From Notospermus geniculatus (Eukaryota; Nemertea; Pilidiophora; Heteronemertea; Lineidae): a stretch of 64,000 bases of DNA. The DNA lies in the NCBI GenBank assembly GCA_002633025.1, contig NMRB01001409.1, forward strand, positions 8,210 to 72,209, written 5' to 3'. This document shows positions 11,041-20,502 of this stretch, in pieces. The stretch's first letter is position 1, and each line of letters begins with the position of its first letter. Under the pieces are notes generated by a model. It worked only from the letters and a program-made list of their open reading frames with translations, did no database searches and was not told the DNA's origin. Position numbers and translations under genes: made by a program.

Positions 11041-12132
11041 AATTTCAATTTTCAATTCAATTTATTTATTCCTCCAAAAGAACTACATAGTACATAGTAT
11101 GTGGAGAATCACTATCAAATTACAAGGCAGGATTTTACAGGTGGCAGGCAAATTATACAACGATGTTTTTCTTTTTAAATTGTTCTGAAGTTTTGTGAGG
11201 ATAAGGAGTGAAATAGAGAGTCAGCGAATAGTGATATGGAATGTTTTGAAAATGACCTTAATGAACAGAGCAAGCTTTTTCAATTTATTGAAATTAGTGG
11301 TAATTCATCAGTTCTTGGAACTTTATCGTGTTGGGATATTTACAAAAATAGGGGCTGAGGTATCGTTTCCTAGCATCACGGAAATACGGACATTGTAGAA
11401 TATAATGGAATTCGTCACCAATATCATCAAAACTGTACAAAGATTACATTTGCCCACGATGTCTTCCAGGCCTGCATTTCTAGCAACAATAATGGGAAGT
11501 CTGGAATTACCCGTACGAAATTTAACCATAACCTTAAGGAGTGAGGGAGATAATTTAGAAAAGTAAGATTCTAACCCGTGAATTGACTTAAAAATCCTAT
11601 AGTTCGAGCACCTAACATCGCCAAGAAGCTCACCGGACCATTGTTGTAAGTACTGGTCAATAAGACGTCTCCGTACGGTTTCCTTCAGCCATGTTACATT
11701 TGGAAAGGTCTGATACATCCATATATTTGTTAAACCACATTCATTCAATATACCTCTGATATGCGAACACCAACTCGAATTTATATAGCCATTTTCCGAC
11801 AATTCCCGGGTTATTCTATATACGATGTACGACCATTTTCTAGTTCCATTAAGAACCATATTTCCCCAAAAGCCAATGATTCTTACTTTGACAGCAATAG
11901 ACACCGGGAGTATACCAAGTTCTCCTCTTACCATCACAGATGGCGTACGGGTTTTAAGGCCTAATATAAGCTTACAGAATTTTAACTGGAGGGTCTCTAA
12001 GGTGGTAAATTTCTCGAATCCCCAAATTTCACTGCCGTATAGCATTACAGGTATTACCATTTTCTCGAATAACTCAACTTGCATATCTATTGGTAGATCC
12101 AAAGACCGGGATCTTCGTAAAAGTGAGTACAT
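11041..12132 (-). pseudogene. 5'-truncated non-LTR retrotransposon (LINE) fragment
   Basis: A 269-codon open frame (11323-12132, minus) matches the region downstream of the LINE reverse transcriptase catalytic core. It contains KMVIPVMLYGSEIWGF (the xxLxYGSExWG motif), QLKFCKLILGL and the start of a cysteine cluster (KCNLC). The catalytic F/YxDD box is absent, so the copy is 5'-truncated. The 3' side ends in a TTTATTTATT/AATTGAAATT-rich tail at 11041-11075. The element cannot be autonomous. I cannot assign the clade. Confidence 0.75.
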
Positions 12133-12720
12133 AGCACGTGCTGCACTTTCCCACTACACCACCGTGGCTCCTCCTTGTGGCGGAGAGCGACAAAACGGAA
12201 GGGCTTTCGTCTCGCTCCTCTCCATATACGCGCCCACGCGAACACGACAAAGGTCAATGGGCAATAGTTTGCCAACCGCCTTCGCTTGGCCAGGAGATCC
12301 AATTTCAGCAGGGCTTTGTGGGAGACAGGAGTGAGACCAAAGTCCTGCGGTTGGAGGATGGTTACATACTATACGGTTGTCTCTTGCATATGTTGCATGA
12401 GGCATGACGTTCGTTCATTTAAATAATGACATGAATTATTGAATTATTGACATTGAATTATAAACTGCCTTTCATGCGACAGATGTGTATCACAATATCT
12501 TGTCCCGTAGATAAAATACATACATGTAAGCTCACATAATTTATAAAATGGTTGCATCCTCCATGTGTCCTCGCAGCTGGAGCGTTTTCTCGGTGATCTC
12601 TTCTCTATCCGGGCAGGTAGGCCTATACATACATTTTACTAATTACATGTACTTGTCCAACTGACCGTTTACTAGATACATGTATTAGGCCCCGTATATC
12701 CATAGGGTGTTCCCTTCTAA

Positions 12721-13234
12721 CAGGTGTAACGTTTTTCAGTGTGGCCGTTTTTCTCATACTGCGCACAATCGGTATCAACTTCCGCTGCGCTGGTGATACC
12801 ATTGCCGCCAAATGGCCGCATCACCAACTTTACGTTTGCCAGGATTTTTGGCATTTTTATTCAGGCACAAACGTACAAAATTTAATTATACCTATCATAC
12901 TCTTAAATGTTGCAACAATTACAAACACATAATGTTACTGTGAAATAAACGATGATAAGATAGTAGTTGTTGATATTTTCATACGCACTATTTTTCTTGC
13001 TGCGGAAGGAGAGTAAGTATTCCGGCGTTTGGTGGCAGAGATTGTAAGCGCCAGCGTGAAGACAATCGACGCCTGGAGATAGCGTTTTTCTGTGTGATTC
13101 CCATTGTTCGGAACACACTGGGGAAACGGACTCGCTGTTTCTCTGTGTGTCGCCCATTGTCAAGTCGCCGCTTATTCCGTCAATCTATTGTAATGTCACA
13201 CTGGCATACGGGCCTCACTGAGAAACGTTACACC
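12721..13234. mobile_element. CAGGTGTAAC-type inverted-repeat element, 514 bp
   Basis: CAGGTGTAACGTTTTTCAGTG at the left is matched by CACTGAGAAACGTTACACCGG at the right. Internally CCTCTCCTTCC-type and GTGTGTCGCCCATTGTC words are shared with the 16513 copy. No transposase is visible. Confidence 0.7.
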
Positions 13235-13285
13235 GGTTTCCTTGTTCCGTGTTCGTTTGCGATTCTATGAGGCGCCACACAGGGG

Positions 13286-13320
13286 CAAGGTATCTATGTT
13301 TAATAAACATAGATACCTTG
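13286..13320. repeat. 35-nt palindrome
   Basis: A 16-bp arm, CAAGGTATCTATGTTT, and its exact complement flank AAT. Confidence 0.8.
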
Positions 13321-13964
13321 CCAAAGTCGGCCATTTCCCCCCCGAGGGTAATAACAAATATAAAATGTGTAATGATACATTATGCGGCAAGAGGTGCTAG
13401 CATGCAAAACGAACTGCTACCGAGCAGTTAATTTAATGCCGGGGTGACTTTATAAGCCTACCAGAGTTGGCGGCGAGTGTTCGGCTAGCTTTAATGACTG
13501 CACGGATCCTAAATGTTGTAGTAATAATGTATTGTCTGCTTGCCTGTAGGAGTGGGATTTATTTTGCTACAAAACGCCAAAAGGCATTTTCTCTCGAGAT
13601 TTTGAAAGGGAAAAGTAGAAATTGGAAGACTTTTCAAAAATTCTAAAAAAGCGATTTTATGCAATGTCATTATTCTCTTAATTCATTATTGATTTTTATC
13701 TAAACACTATGGTTCTATGCACAACATGTTGCCACAATAAATTAGGTTTCTCAGATATTTATGAAAATCTGGTGTCCTTTTACTTTACTACAGGAGTGTA
13801 CGTTTTAACCGTCGATCACTTACACATTTCTATGCACAAAATGTTTCAGTGCTGTCTGTTTTTATTCATATCTCAGCACCTACATGTACATGTATTCTAT
13901 ATTTCTCCTGCATGTCTACGACGAGGTCTAAATAAATAAATAAACAAAATGCATGCATGGGTCA

Positions 13965-15154
13965 TTAGCATAAATTACGATGCGCGCGGATCAATCTGTC
14001 ATTTATTTCAACTTTTTTGCAGAAACATACTTCCCTGGCATCCTGCCGAAATTTTCGCAAGGAAAATATGTACAGATATGTGTTCAATGCATAGTTGCAG
14101 GACGCAAAGTTACGAGTGACGGTCGAACTTAATCGCTGTAATGCAGTTGTTAGTGGCGTAACTTCCCACGGGAAGGTGTTCCACAGTGCATTCCACACAA
14201 TTCTTCTTAATACAATCGGCAGCTTAAAAACAACAAACGCAGACGACACTATGATTAACATCGGAATAATTTCACTGTCTGATTGGTTCTTCTGAGATGT
14301 CAAATCTCGCCGGCGCCGCCTGCGGACTTTTAAAACAAATATAATCCCACAGTTTCTGGTAATGAGAACGATGACAGGAAGAGAGAAGTCAAATACGGAC
14401 ATTGCATTGTCGATGACGGTTGACAGGTCGTCATTAAAATGAAACGGACAGAGCCACCCTTGATATTTTTGCTGCCGCTCCCGAAAAAGAACCAAAGGGA
14501 GCAAAATCAAGGCGAGAATAACGTAGAGACTGATAACGACACGTTTAGCCTTGTCAACGCCCCACCACTTTTTTGCTTTCAACGGAAACAGCAACGCGGT
14601 AAAGCGTTCCACGGACATAACTTGAAGCATTGATGCAGACACCAAAAGGCTGTAGTAGAGCCAAAATACGTATTGGGCGCAAATCAACCTAAAACTGTCC
14701 AACTTTCTGAGGTCGTAAAGGGGCTGTTCACTTTCGGAACCATTTTCCCAACTAACTTTTCATTGTGTTGCAGTTGTTTGATTTTCATGATAACTTCAGC
14801 TATAACATAATATTATACCTGAAGTTATCATGAAAATCAAACAACTGCAACATAATGAAAAATTAGTTGGGAAAATGGTTCCGAAAGTGAACAGCCCCTT
14901 TTGATGGAGATTATGGTCTGCTGTAGTATCCCCAGAATAAGATACATAGAATCTGAAACAGCCAACCCCTTCATGTACACACACGCGGACTGATATTTGT
15001 ATTTCGGTAGAGAGAGAATTTTGAGCGACAAAATATTCCCCACGACACCTAGAAGAATGAGTGTTGGTTGAAAGTAAGCTTCAATGATAGCGCTAATTCT
15101 ATTGAAAATTTGGACATCTTCGTTGACACCTGTTGACTGTGAAAAATTCGTCAT
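13965..15154 (-). pseudogene. GPCR paralogue A split by a foldback insertion
   Basis: This is a single-exon rhodopsin-class receptor. The N-terminal part (15154-14899) has two NxS/T-like sites, TM1 with VVGNILSLKI and TM2 with YMKGLAVSDSMYL. The C-terminal part (14719-13965) has TM3 ending in SVERFTALLFPLKAK, a basic loop KVRRRRRRDL, and TM7 with CNYALNTYLY. The coding parts total 1011 bp, exactly 337 codons including the stop, if the 179-bp element between them is removed. The element shifts the frame and brings in stops before TM3, so the gene is dead unless spliced around. Its tandem paralogue is at 17235-18225. Confidence 0.85.
14720..14898. mobile_element. 179-bp foldback inserted in GPCR coding sequence
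   Basis: Two 80-bp arms (14720-14799 and 14819-14898) starting GGGGCTGTTCACTTTCGG are near-perfect complements around a 19-bp AT loop. The paralogue at 17970 shows the empty site (GTCGTAAA joined to TTTTGATGG), so the ends are GGGGCTG and CAGCCCC with no visible target-site duplication. A right-arm copy is found at 53030-53109. Confidence 0.9.
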
Positions 15155-15610
15155 AACGCCGATCAGCAGGAGGGGGAAAAATATATATATTATGTAACAC
15201 AGTGACAGTATACCATTTATAACGTAAACTCGTCCGTTTTCCGACGAATCGTGTACATTGAATCGATCCAGAAGTTGGGTTCGTAGTCTCAGTTGTAGTC
15301 TCGCTTGGCCAGACGCTACGGGCTCACCCCTTTCGGTAAGTCACACTCCGCGTCTGGCTCTTTTAGAGATTAACAGTCGTGAAGACCGCGTGGTGGCAGC
15401 ACTTCTCATTTCGCTTTAGTTTCGCGGAATTTCCGAGTGAGAAAGGGTGGTGATTGGCTGGGGAGCCCAGTGAGTGCCGTCTAGTGGTGTACCGGCTTTT
15501 GAGCCCCAGAAGTGCCAGTGTGAGGGAGACCGGGGCGTCGGATACACACTGGGGCCGAGTGTATCTCAGTTGTGGCTTGCGTCAGTCTAACCTGTGCATA
15601 TCACCCCCGG

Positions 15611-15759
15611 TTAAAGCGATTTGTCAGCCAAAATATTTGAATGCAAAAGGGGACGAATCTTTGTTTACAAACACTCATTTCCTGCATTCTGACTGGCTGT
15701 GAGGGCAATGTTTACAAACATCATCCTTCTGTTTACAAAACGACTTTCGATTCGCTTTA
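15611..15759. mobile_element. TTAA-flanked MITE 1 in copy A
   Basis: The ends are TTAAAGCGA and TCGCTTTAA. The duplicate segment at 18412 has CCGGTTAATCC where this copy has CCGG plus the element plus TCAATC, so TTAA was the target and was duplicated, as for piggyBac-type transposition. It is non-coding. Confidence 0.8.
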
Positions 15760-15878
15760 ATCAATCGATGCATTTGTTTCTTTGTGGACACCAGTCAGTC
15801 CCGATTGAAACAGTTGGAACAAATCCACGTTGGAGCTGTCAGTCAGTTGACCAATAGGTGTCACTACGGCCCAATATA

Positions 15879-16068
15879 TTAAAGCGAATCGATAGCGGAT
15901 TTTGTTTACATTTGGCTGGTGTTTGTAAACACAAAATTCAGCCAATCAAAATGCACGAAAATTTCTTTGTTGACATTCTGGAGAAGTTTGTTTACATTTT
16001 TTCCTGAAAATTCGTCCCCTTTCAAATTCTATTTCTAAATCAAATGTTTCGCTGTCGATTCGCTTTAA
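15879..16068. mobile_element. TTAA-flanked MITE 2 in copy A
   Basis: It has the same TTAAAGCGAATCGA end and its complement GATTCGCTTTAA, with GTTTACAAAC-like subterminal words shared with the element at 15611-15759. The duplicate segment lacks it at 18520. Confidence 0.75.
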
Positions 16069-16147
16069 CTCTAGTGGATCCATTAATAGTTGATTAGGCA
16101 CCAATAAGGAGAATTTTATATTGAATCGAACCGTTAGAACAAGTCCA

Positions 16148-16511
16148 GCAACATCTAACTACGACCCAATGGAATGCGGAAGTCATGTAATGTGGCAGAG
16201 CTTTGTGGTTTTTAATCATGCCTGTCGACCTGATTGTTCGCGCTGTGCACCGGTTATGCAAGAGCCGCGTGTGATTAAAGGTCCGCAGAAAATCCAACTA
16301 TCAATTTCCTAACTTATATATATATATTTATTTATTGATCAATAGGACCAAAGGGATATGGCTTACAAGTAAGAAATCATACTTAAATATGCCATATCCC
16401 TAACAGGATGTCAATTACAACTTTTTCCAAGATGGTGCAGATACAGTTGGTGTGCTGTGCTTACAAATAGTACTAACTTACGCATTCCATTGGGTCAAAG
16501 TTAGATGTTGC
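16148..16511. mobile_element. inverted-repeat element, GCAACATCTAACT ends
   Basis: GCAACATCTAACTACGACCC with CAATGGAATGCG is matched at the right by CGCATTCCATTGGGTC and AGTTAGATGTTGC. An inner AGGGATATGGC/GCCATATCCCT hairpin lies at 16349-16400. It is absent from the duplicate segment. Confidence 0.75.
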
Positions 16512-16512
16512 C

Positions 16513-16680
16513 AGTGTAAAGTTTTTCAGTGTTTCCGTGTGTCAGTGTTCCCCCTATTGTGAAAACACTGGCAGATAGATCGACACGTTTCTCTGTGTGT
16601 CCTCCATTGTCGAGTCGCGGCTTATTCCGACAGACAATAGCAAGGAACACTCGCAGATGGGGAACGCTCAAAAACGTTAC
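16513..16680. mobile_element. CAGTGTAA-type foldback MITE
   Basis: CAGTGTAAAGTTTTTCAGTG at the left is matched by CGCTCAAAAACGTTAC at the right. Internal GTGTGTCCTCCATTGTC is shared with the 12721 element. It abuts the preceding element. Confidence 0.65.
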
Positions 16681-16940
16681 AGAATATCTCCTTTTAATGC
16701 TACTGTCAGTGTTAACCGAATCACTCAGCATGTCTTTGTACAATAGTCTTCCTGTATTGGCGGCAACAGAGGTTGCTGATGCATTTATTTGCTTTCTTTC
16801 TGGGAGAAAAAACTAATCGAGCATCATGGCAACGCGTTATATACGATCCCTAATTTCCAAACGCTGCTGAAAAAGTTTACTTTACTAGTATAAATATCAG
16901 GTGACATTACATGAAGTTTCAATTGGCCTATGCTCGTTAT

Positions 16941-17051
16941 CGACCGACTGACCGGCCCTATCGATGCTGTAACGATGCTGTAACAACGTCGTTGTTACGA
17001 TGCTGTAACAACGTCGTTGTTACAGCATCGATAGGGCCGGTCAGTCGGTCG
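16941..17051. repeat. 111-nt near-perfect hairpin
   Basis: The arm CGACCGACTGACCGGCCCTA continues through TCGATGCTGTAAC and is matched by its complement. The centre is made of repeated GTTACAGCATCG/AACAACGTCGTT words. A partial relative is at 19295-19330. Confidence 0.85.
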
Positions 17052-17234
17052 ATCAGGCGCCTCAAAAATACTGTGTGCCAATACAGAAATGACCGAAGAG
17101 TCGGAGCATGCAGCGCACCTGTCGCCGGCCTACATAACTACAATGAATAAGTAGTGTGACCTCTCGCCGGGCTTTACGGGTTTGACACGGGTCTGGAAAA
17201 ACACGGGTATTTTGAACAGGTGTAACCGTAGCTG

Positions 17235-18225
17235 TTAGCATAGATCACGATGCGCGAATAATCTGTCATTTATTTCAACTTTTTTGCAGAAACATACTTC
17301 TCTGGCGTCCTGCCGAAATTTTCGCAAGGAAAATATGTACAGATATGTATTTAATGCATAGTTGCAGGACGAAACGTTATTAGTGAGGGTCACACATAAT
17401 CGTTGTATTGCAGTTGTTAGTGGCGTAACTTCCCATGCGAAGGCTTCCCACAGTGCATTCCATATAAGTCTTCTTAATACAATCGGCAGCTTAAAAACCA
17501 GAAACGCTGACGACACTATGATTAACATCGGAATAATTTCGCTGTCTGATTGGTTCTTCTGAGATGTCAAATCTCGCCGGTGCTGCCGGCCGACTTTTAA
17601 AACAAGTATAATCCCAGAGTTACTAATAGTGAGAACGGTGAAAGGCAGGTAGAAGTCAAGTACTGAAATAACATTTTCGACGAAAATGAAACGGACAGAG
17701 CCAACCCTGATATTTTTGCCGCCGCTCCCGAAAAAAATTCATAGGGAGCAAAATCAAGGCAAGAATTAGGTAGAGACTGGTTACGACACGCTTGGCCTTG
17801 TTAACGCCCCACCAGGTTTTTGCTTTCAACGGAAACAGCAACGCGGTAAAGCGTTCCACGGACATAACTTGAAGCATTGATGCAGACACCAAAAGGCTGT
17901 AGTAGAGCCAAAATACGTATTGGGCGCAAATCAACCTAAAACTGTCCAACTTTGTGAGGTCGTAAATTTTGATGGAGATTATGGTCCGCTGTAGTATCCC
18001 AAGGACAAGATACATAGAATCTGAAACAGCCAACCCCTTCATGTACACACATGCGGACTGATATTTGTATTTCGGTAGAGTGAGAATTTTGAGCGACAAA
18101 ATATTCCCCACGACACCAAGAAGAATGAGTGTTGGTTGAAAGTAAGCTTCAACGATAGCGCTAATTCTATTGAAAATTTGGACATCTTCGTTGACACCTG
18201 TTGTTGACTGTGAAAAATTCGTCAT
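17235..18225 (-). pseudogene. GPCR paralogue B, frameshifted by a 20-bp deletion
   Basis: It is nearly identical to paralogue A, with TM1 VVGNILSLKI, SVERFTALLFPLKAK after TM3 and CNYALNTYLY in TM7. The segment that is interrupted in A is intact here. Near 17675-17690, between the WLCPFHF loop and TM5, about 20 bp present in A are missing, which shifts the frame. The two open parts are 18225-17656 and 17570-17235. Total length is 991 bp against 1011 bp for A without its insert, matching the deletion size exactly. It would give a receptor truncated after TM4. Confidence 0.85.
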
Positions 18226-18620
18226 AACGTCGATCAGTAGGAGAGCAAAAAAATAAATACATGCAAGACAATGACAGTATACGACTTAAAACCTTGTAAA
18301 CTCGTCCGTTTTCCGATGAATGGTGTACATTGAACCGATCCTAAGAGCTGTGTGCGTAGTCTCAGTTGTGGCTTGCGTCAGTGTAACCTGTGGATGTCAC
18401 CGCCGGTTAATCCAAATTTAAGATCCATTTGTTTCTTTGTAGACACCAGTCGGTCCCGAGTGAAACAGTTGGAACAAATACACGTTGGAGCTGTCAGTCA
18501 GTTGACCATAGGTGTCACTACGGTCCTAGTGGACACATTCATGGTTGATTGAGCACGAGAATTTTATATTGAATTGGTCCGTTCCAAGATACAGAATAGC
18601 ACAAAAGTGACACACAAAAT

Positions 18621-18817
18621 GATAATAAGCAAGAAGTCAATCTCCAGAATTCACGAATTTTCGACCCCAACCGGGGTCTTTTTCAAGTGGAACTTTACAA
18701 TCTGAAACTCTAGAAAACGTCTAGAAGACGTCTTTTCTAGAGTTTCAGATTGTAAAGTTCCACCCTGTTGGGGTCGAAAATTCGTGAATTCTGGAGATTG
18801 ACTTCTTGCTTATTATC
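18621..18817. mobile_element. 197-bp foldback MITE
   Basis: GATAATAAGCAAGAAGTCAA at the left is matched by TTGACTTCTTGCTTATTATC. The arms also hold TTTTCGACCCCAACCGGGG. A half-element with the same CGACCCCAACCGGG word is at 23940-24040. Confidence 0.85.
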
Positions 18818-19354
18818 GAATTGGGCCGTTAGTACTTTGCTGCCGTCTTTTGGCGATAAGTGAAGCGCAGCTGACTGCTTCTATTCCGGTGTAGTAGTAT
18901 CTAATGTCCCCCGATATATGATGTCCCCCAACGATACATTTACGGATTAAGCGGCACCATTGAATTGGACGCTAGAGAGACCAAGACCCTTAATCCTGTG
19001 GCAAACAATGAAAGGGGACATCAGATTTCATCACACTTGTATGAAACGATGGAAATTCTTCTTTTTAATGCTACTCTCAGTGTTAACCCAGTCACTCAGC
19101 ATGCCTGTAGCGGGAACAGTGGCTGCTGTTATTTTCCTTCATCCTGGGAGAAAAAACTAATCGGGTAGGCCTATCACGGTAATGCGTTATACGATCCCTA
19201 ATTTCAAACCTGTGTGTATTTCAAACGCTGCTGAAAAAATTACTTCACTAGTAAATATCAGGTGACATTACATGTATATGAGGTTTCAATTGGGCTACGC
19301 TCGTTGTTACAACATCGATAGGGCCGGTAACTCGTTAAAACAGAAATACTAGGA

Positions 19355-19480
19355 AGGTTGAGATCAGCAACTTATCACGGATCCGTATACGTACACGGGC
19401 CGAAATGTGCCCCAAATTTGTCCTCTTTGTACAGAATTCTGTCCGTATATGCATCCCTTACAAGTTGCTGATCTCAACCT
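19355..19480. mobile_element. foldback MITE, AGGTTGAGATCAGC termini
   Basis: AGGTTGAGATCAGCAACTTA at the left is matched by AAGTTGCTGATCTCAACCT, with GGATCCGTATACG inside. A second copy is at 50308-50444. Confidence 0.8.
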
Positions 19481-20267
19481 ACCTGTTGACGGAACGGAAC
19501 AGAAGGCCTACTGACCTTAAAACTGAGTGTACATTTTTTAGTAAGAAGCTAAATGAAGGGGTCAGAGCCAAAATAACCGAAGTGCATATTTTAAAATTTT
19601 ACAGGGGAAGCTAAAAACACTTTTTTGCACATAGGTCGTTCTGGCTCTGAAAAAAATATTTTTTGCTGCTCGATCAGTAATGACTGGGTCTGCTCTATGC
19701 ATTGAATTGGGCCGAAGTGACACCTATTGGTCAACTTGCTGACAGCTCCTATTGAATGGACTCTAGAGAGACCAAGACCCTTAATCCTGTGACAAACAAA
19801 GCAGGTGACATCAGGAGCGTGGGGGCATTAGATTCTATCGCACCTGTATGCTTTTTCTTGCGGCAGGTTGCAAAGCAAGTTGCAAAGCAGAATCAGGTTG
19901 AAAATCAGCAGTGAAGACCTAGCTTAAATGTTTCGGTGACTCCTACCCGGACCGACAAGTAGGCCTATTCATGTCGCGTTCTTCACCGGTATAGGCCTAG
20001 TTATAAGAAGCCCACGTATATCCTGAGGCATTGGTGTGCAAAGCCATTAATAACTCGATACCCTCTGTTCAATTTAGAAATGTGGATACGTACTTCGGAA
20101 GATCGTTGAAACTCGTGCTGACAACACCGTCAACCAGCCGTTGCACCACGTACGGAGCTAGAAAGGTTAAGGACCGAATGATTCACTTGTGGAACGCTAC
20201 AGAATACAGATCCCACAATAGACTTCTCATTCCTGAGTGGGAAGAGGCCAAAGGCGAATAACATAAT

Positions 20268-20502
20268 ATGGCCGAAGATCCAGCGGAGGGGACTACCGGA
20301 CTTCAGAGATACGCCGTCGACAACAACAACAAAAATGGCGTTGTCGCAGTTGAAACTAAAGGACCTGCAGCTCCTGAAGGTCAAGGTCACAAAGAAATTG
20401 AAGTTCAGTGTGGATACGGCAATAGTCACCCTCAATGTCTGCAATGCTGCAACAACACTAAAGTCGCTTTGGTCGTGTTGAGTTTGTTCGCAATAGTACA
20501 GG
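20268..20502 (+). CDS. SLCO exon 1
   Basis: Hydrophilic cytoplasmic N-terminus, then the start of TM1 (KVALVVLSLFAIVQG). Donor GG|GTAAGT; the exon ends in phase 1. Confidence 0.85.

Larger units (their letters stand above)
13960..16935. repeat. tandem segmental duplication, copy A
   Basis: This segment and 17230-19312 align collinearly through the GPCR gene and about 1.7 kb of its upstream flank. Shared words include GTAAACTCGTCCGTTTTCCG, AACAGTTGGAACAAAT, GTCAGTCAGTTGACCA and ATCAGGTGACATTACATG. Copy A is longer because it has gained several elements since duplication. Confidence 0.8.
17230..19312. repeat. tandem segmental duplication, copy B
   Basis: It is collinear with copy A (13960-16935) through the receptor and its upstream flank. 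A third, short fragment of the same flank (GAGAGACCAAGACCCTTAATCC) recurs at 19763-19790. Confidence 0.8.

Noticed and set aside
20031-20261. 76-codon open frame upstream of SLCO
   Set aside because: It ends just before the SLCO start, is not in frame with it (in-frame TAA at 20259) and has no recognisable domain; treated as 5' UTR or spacer.
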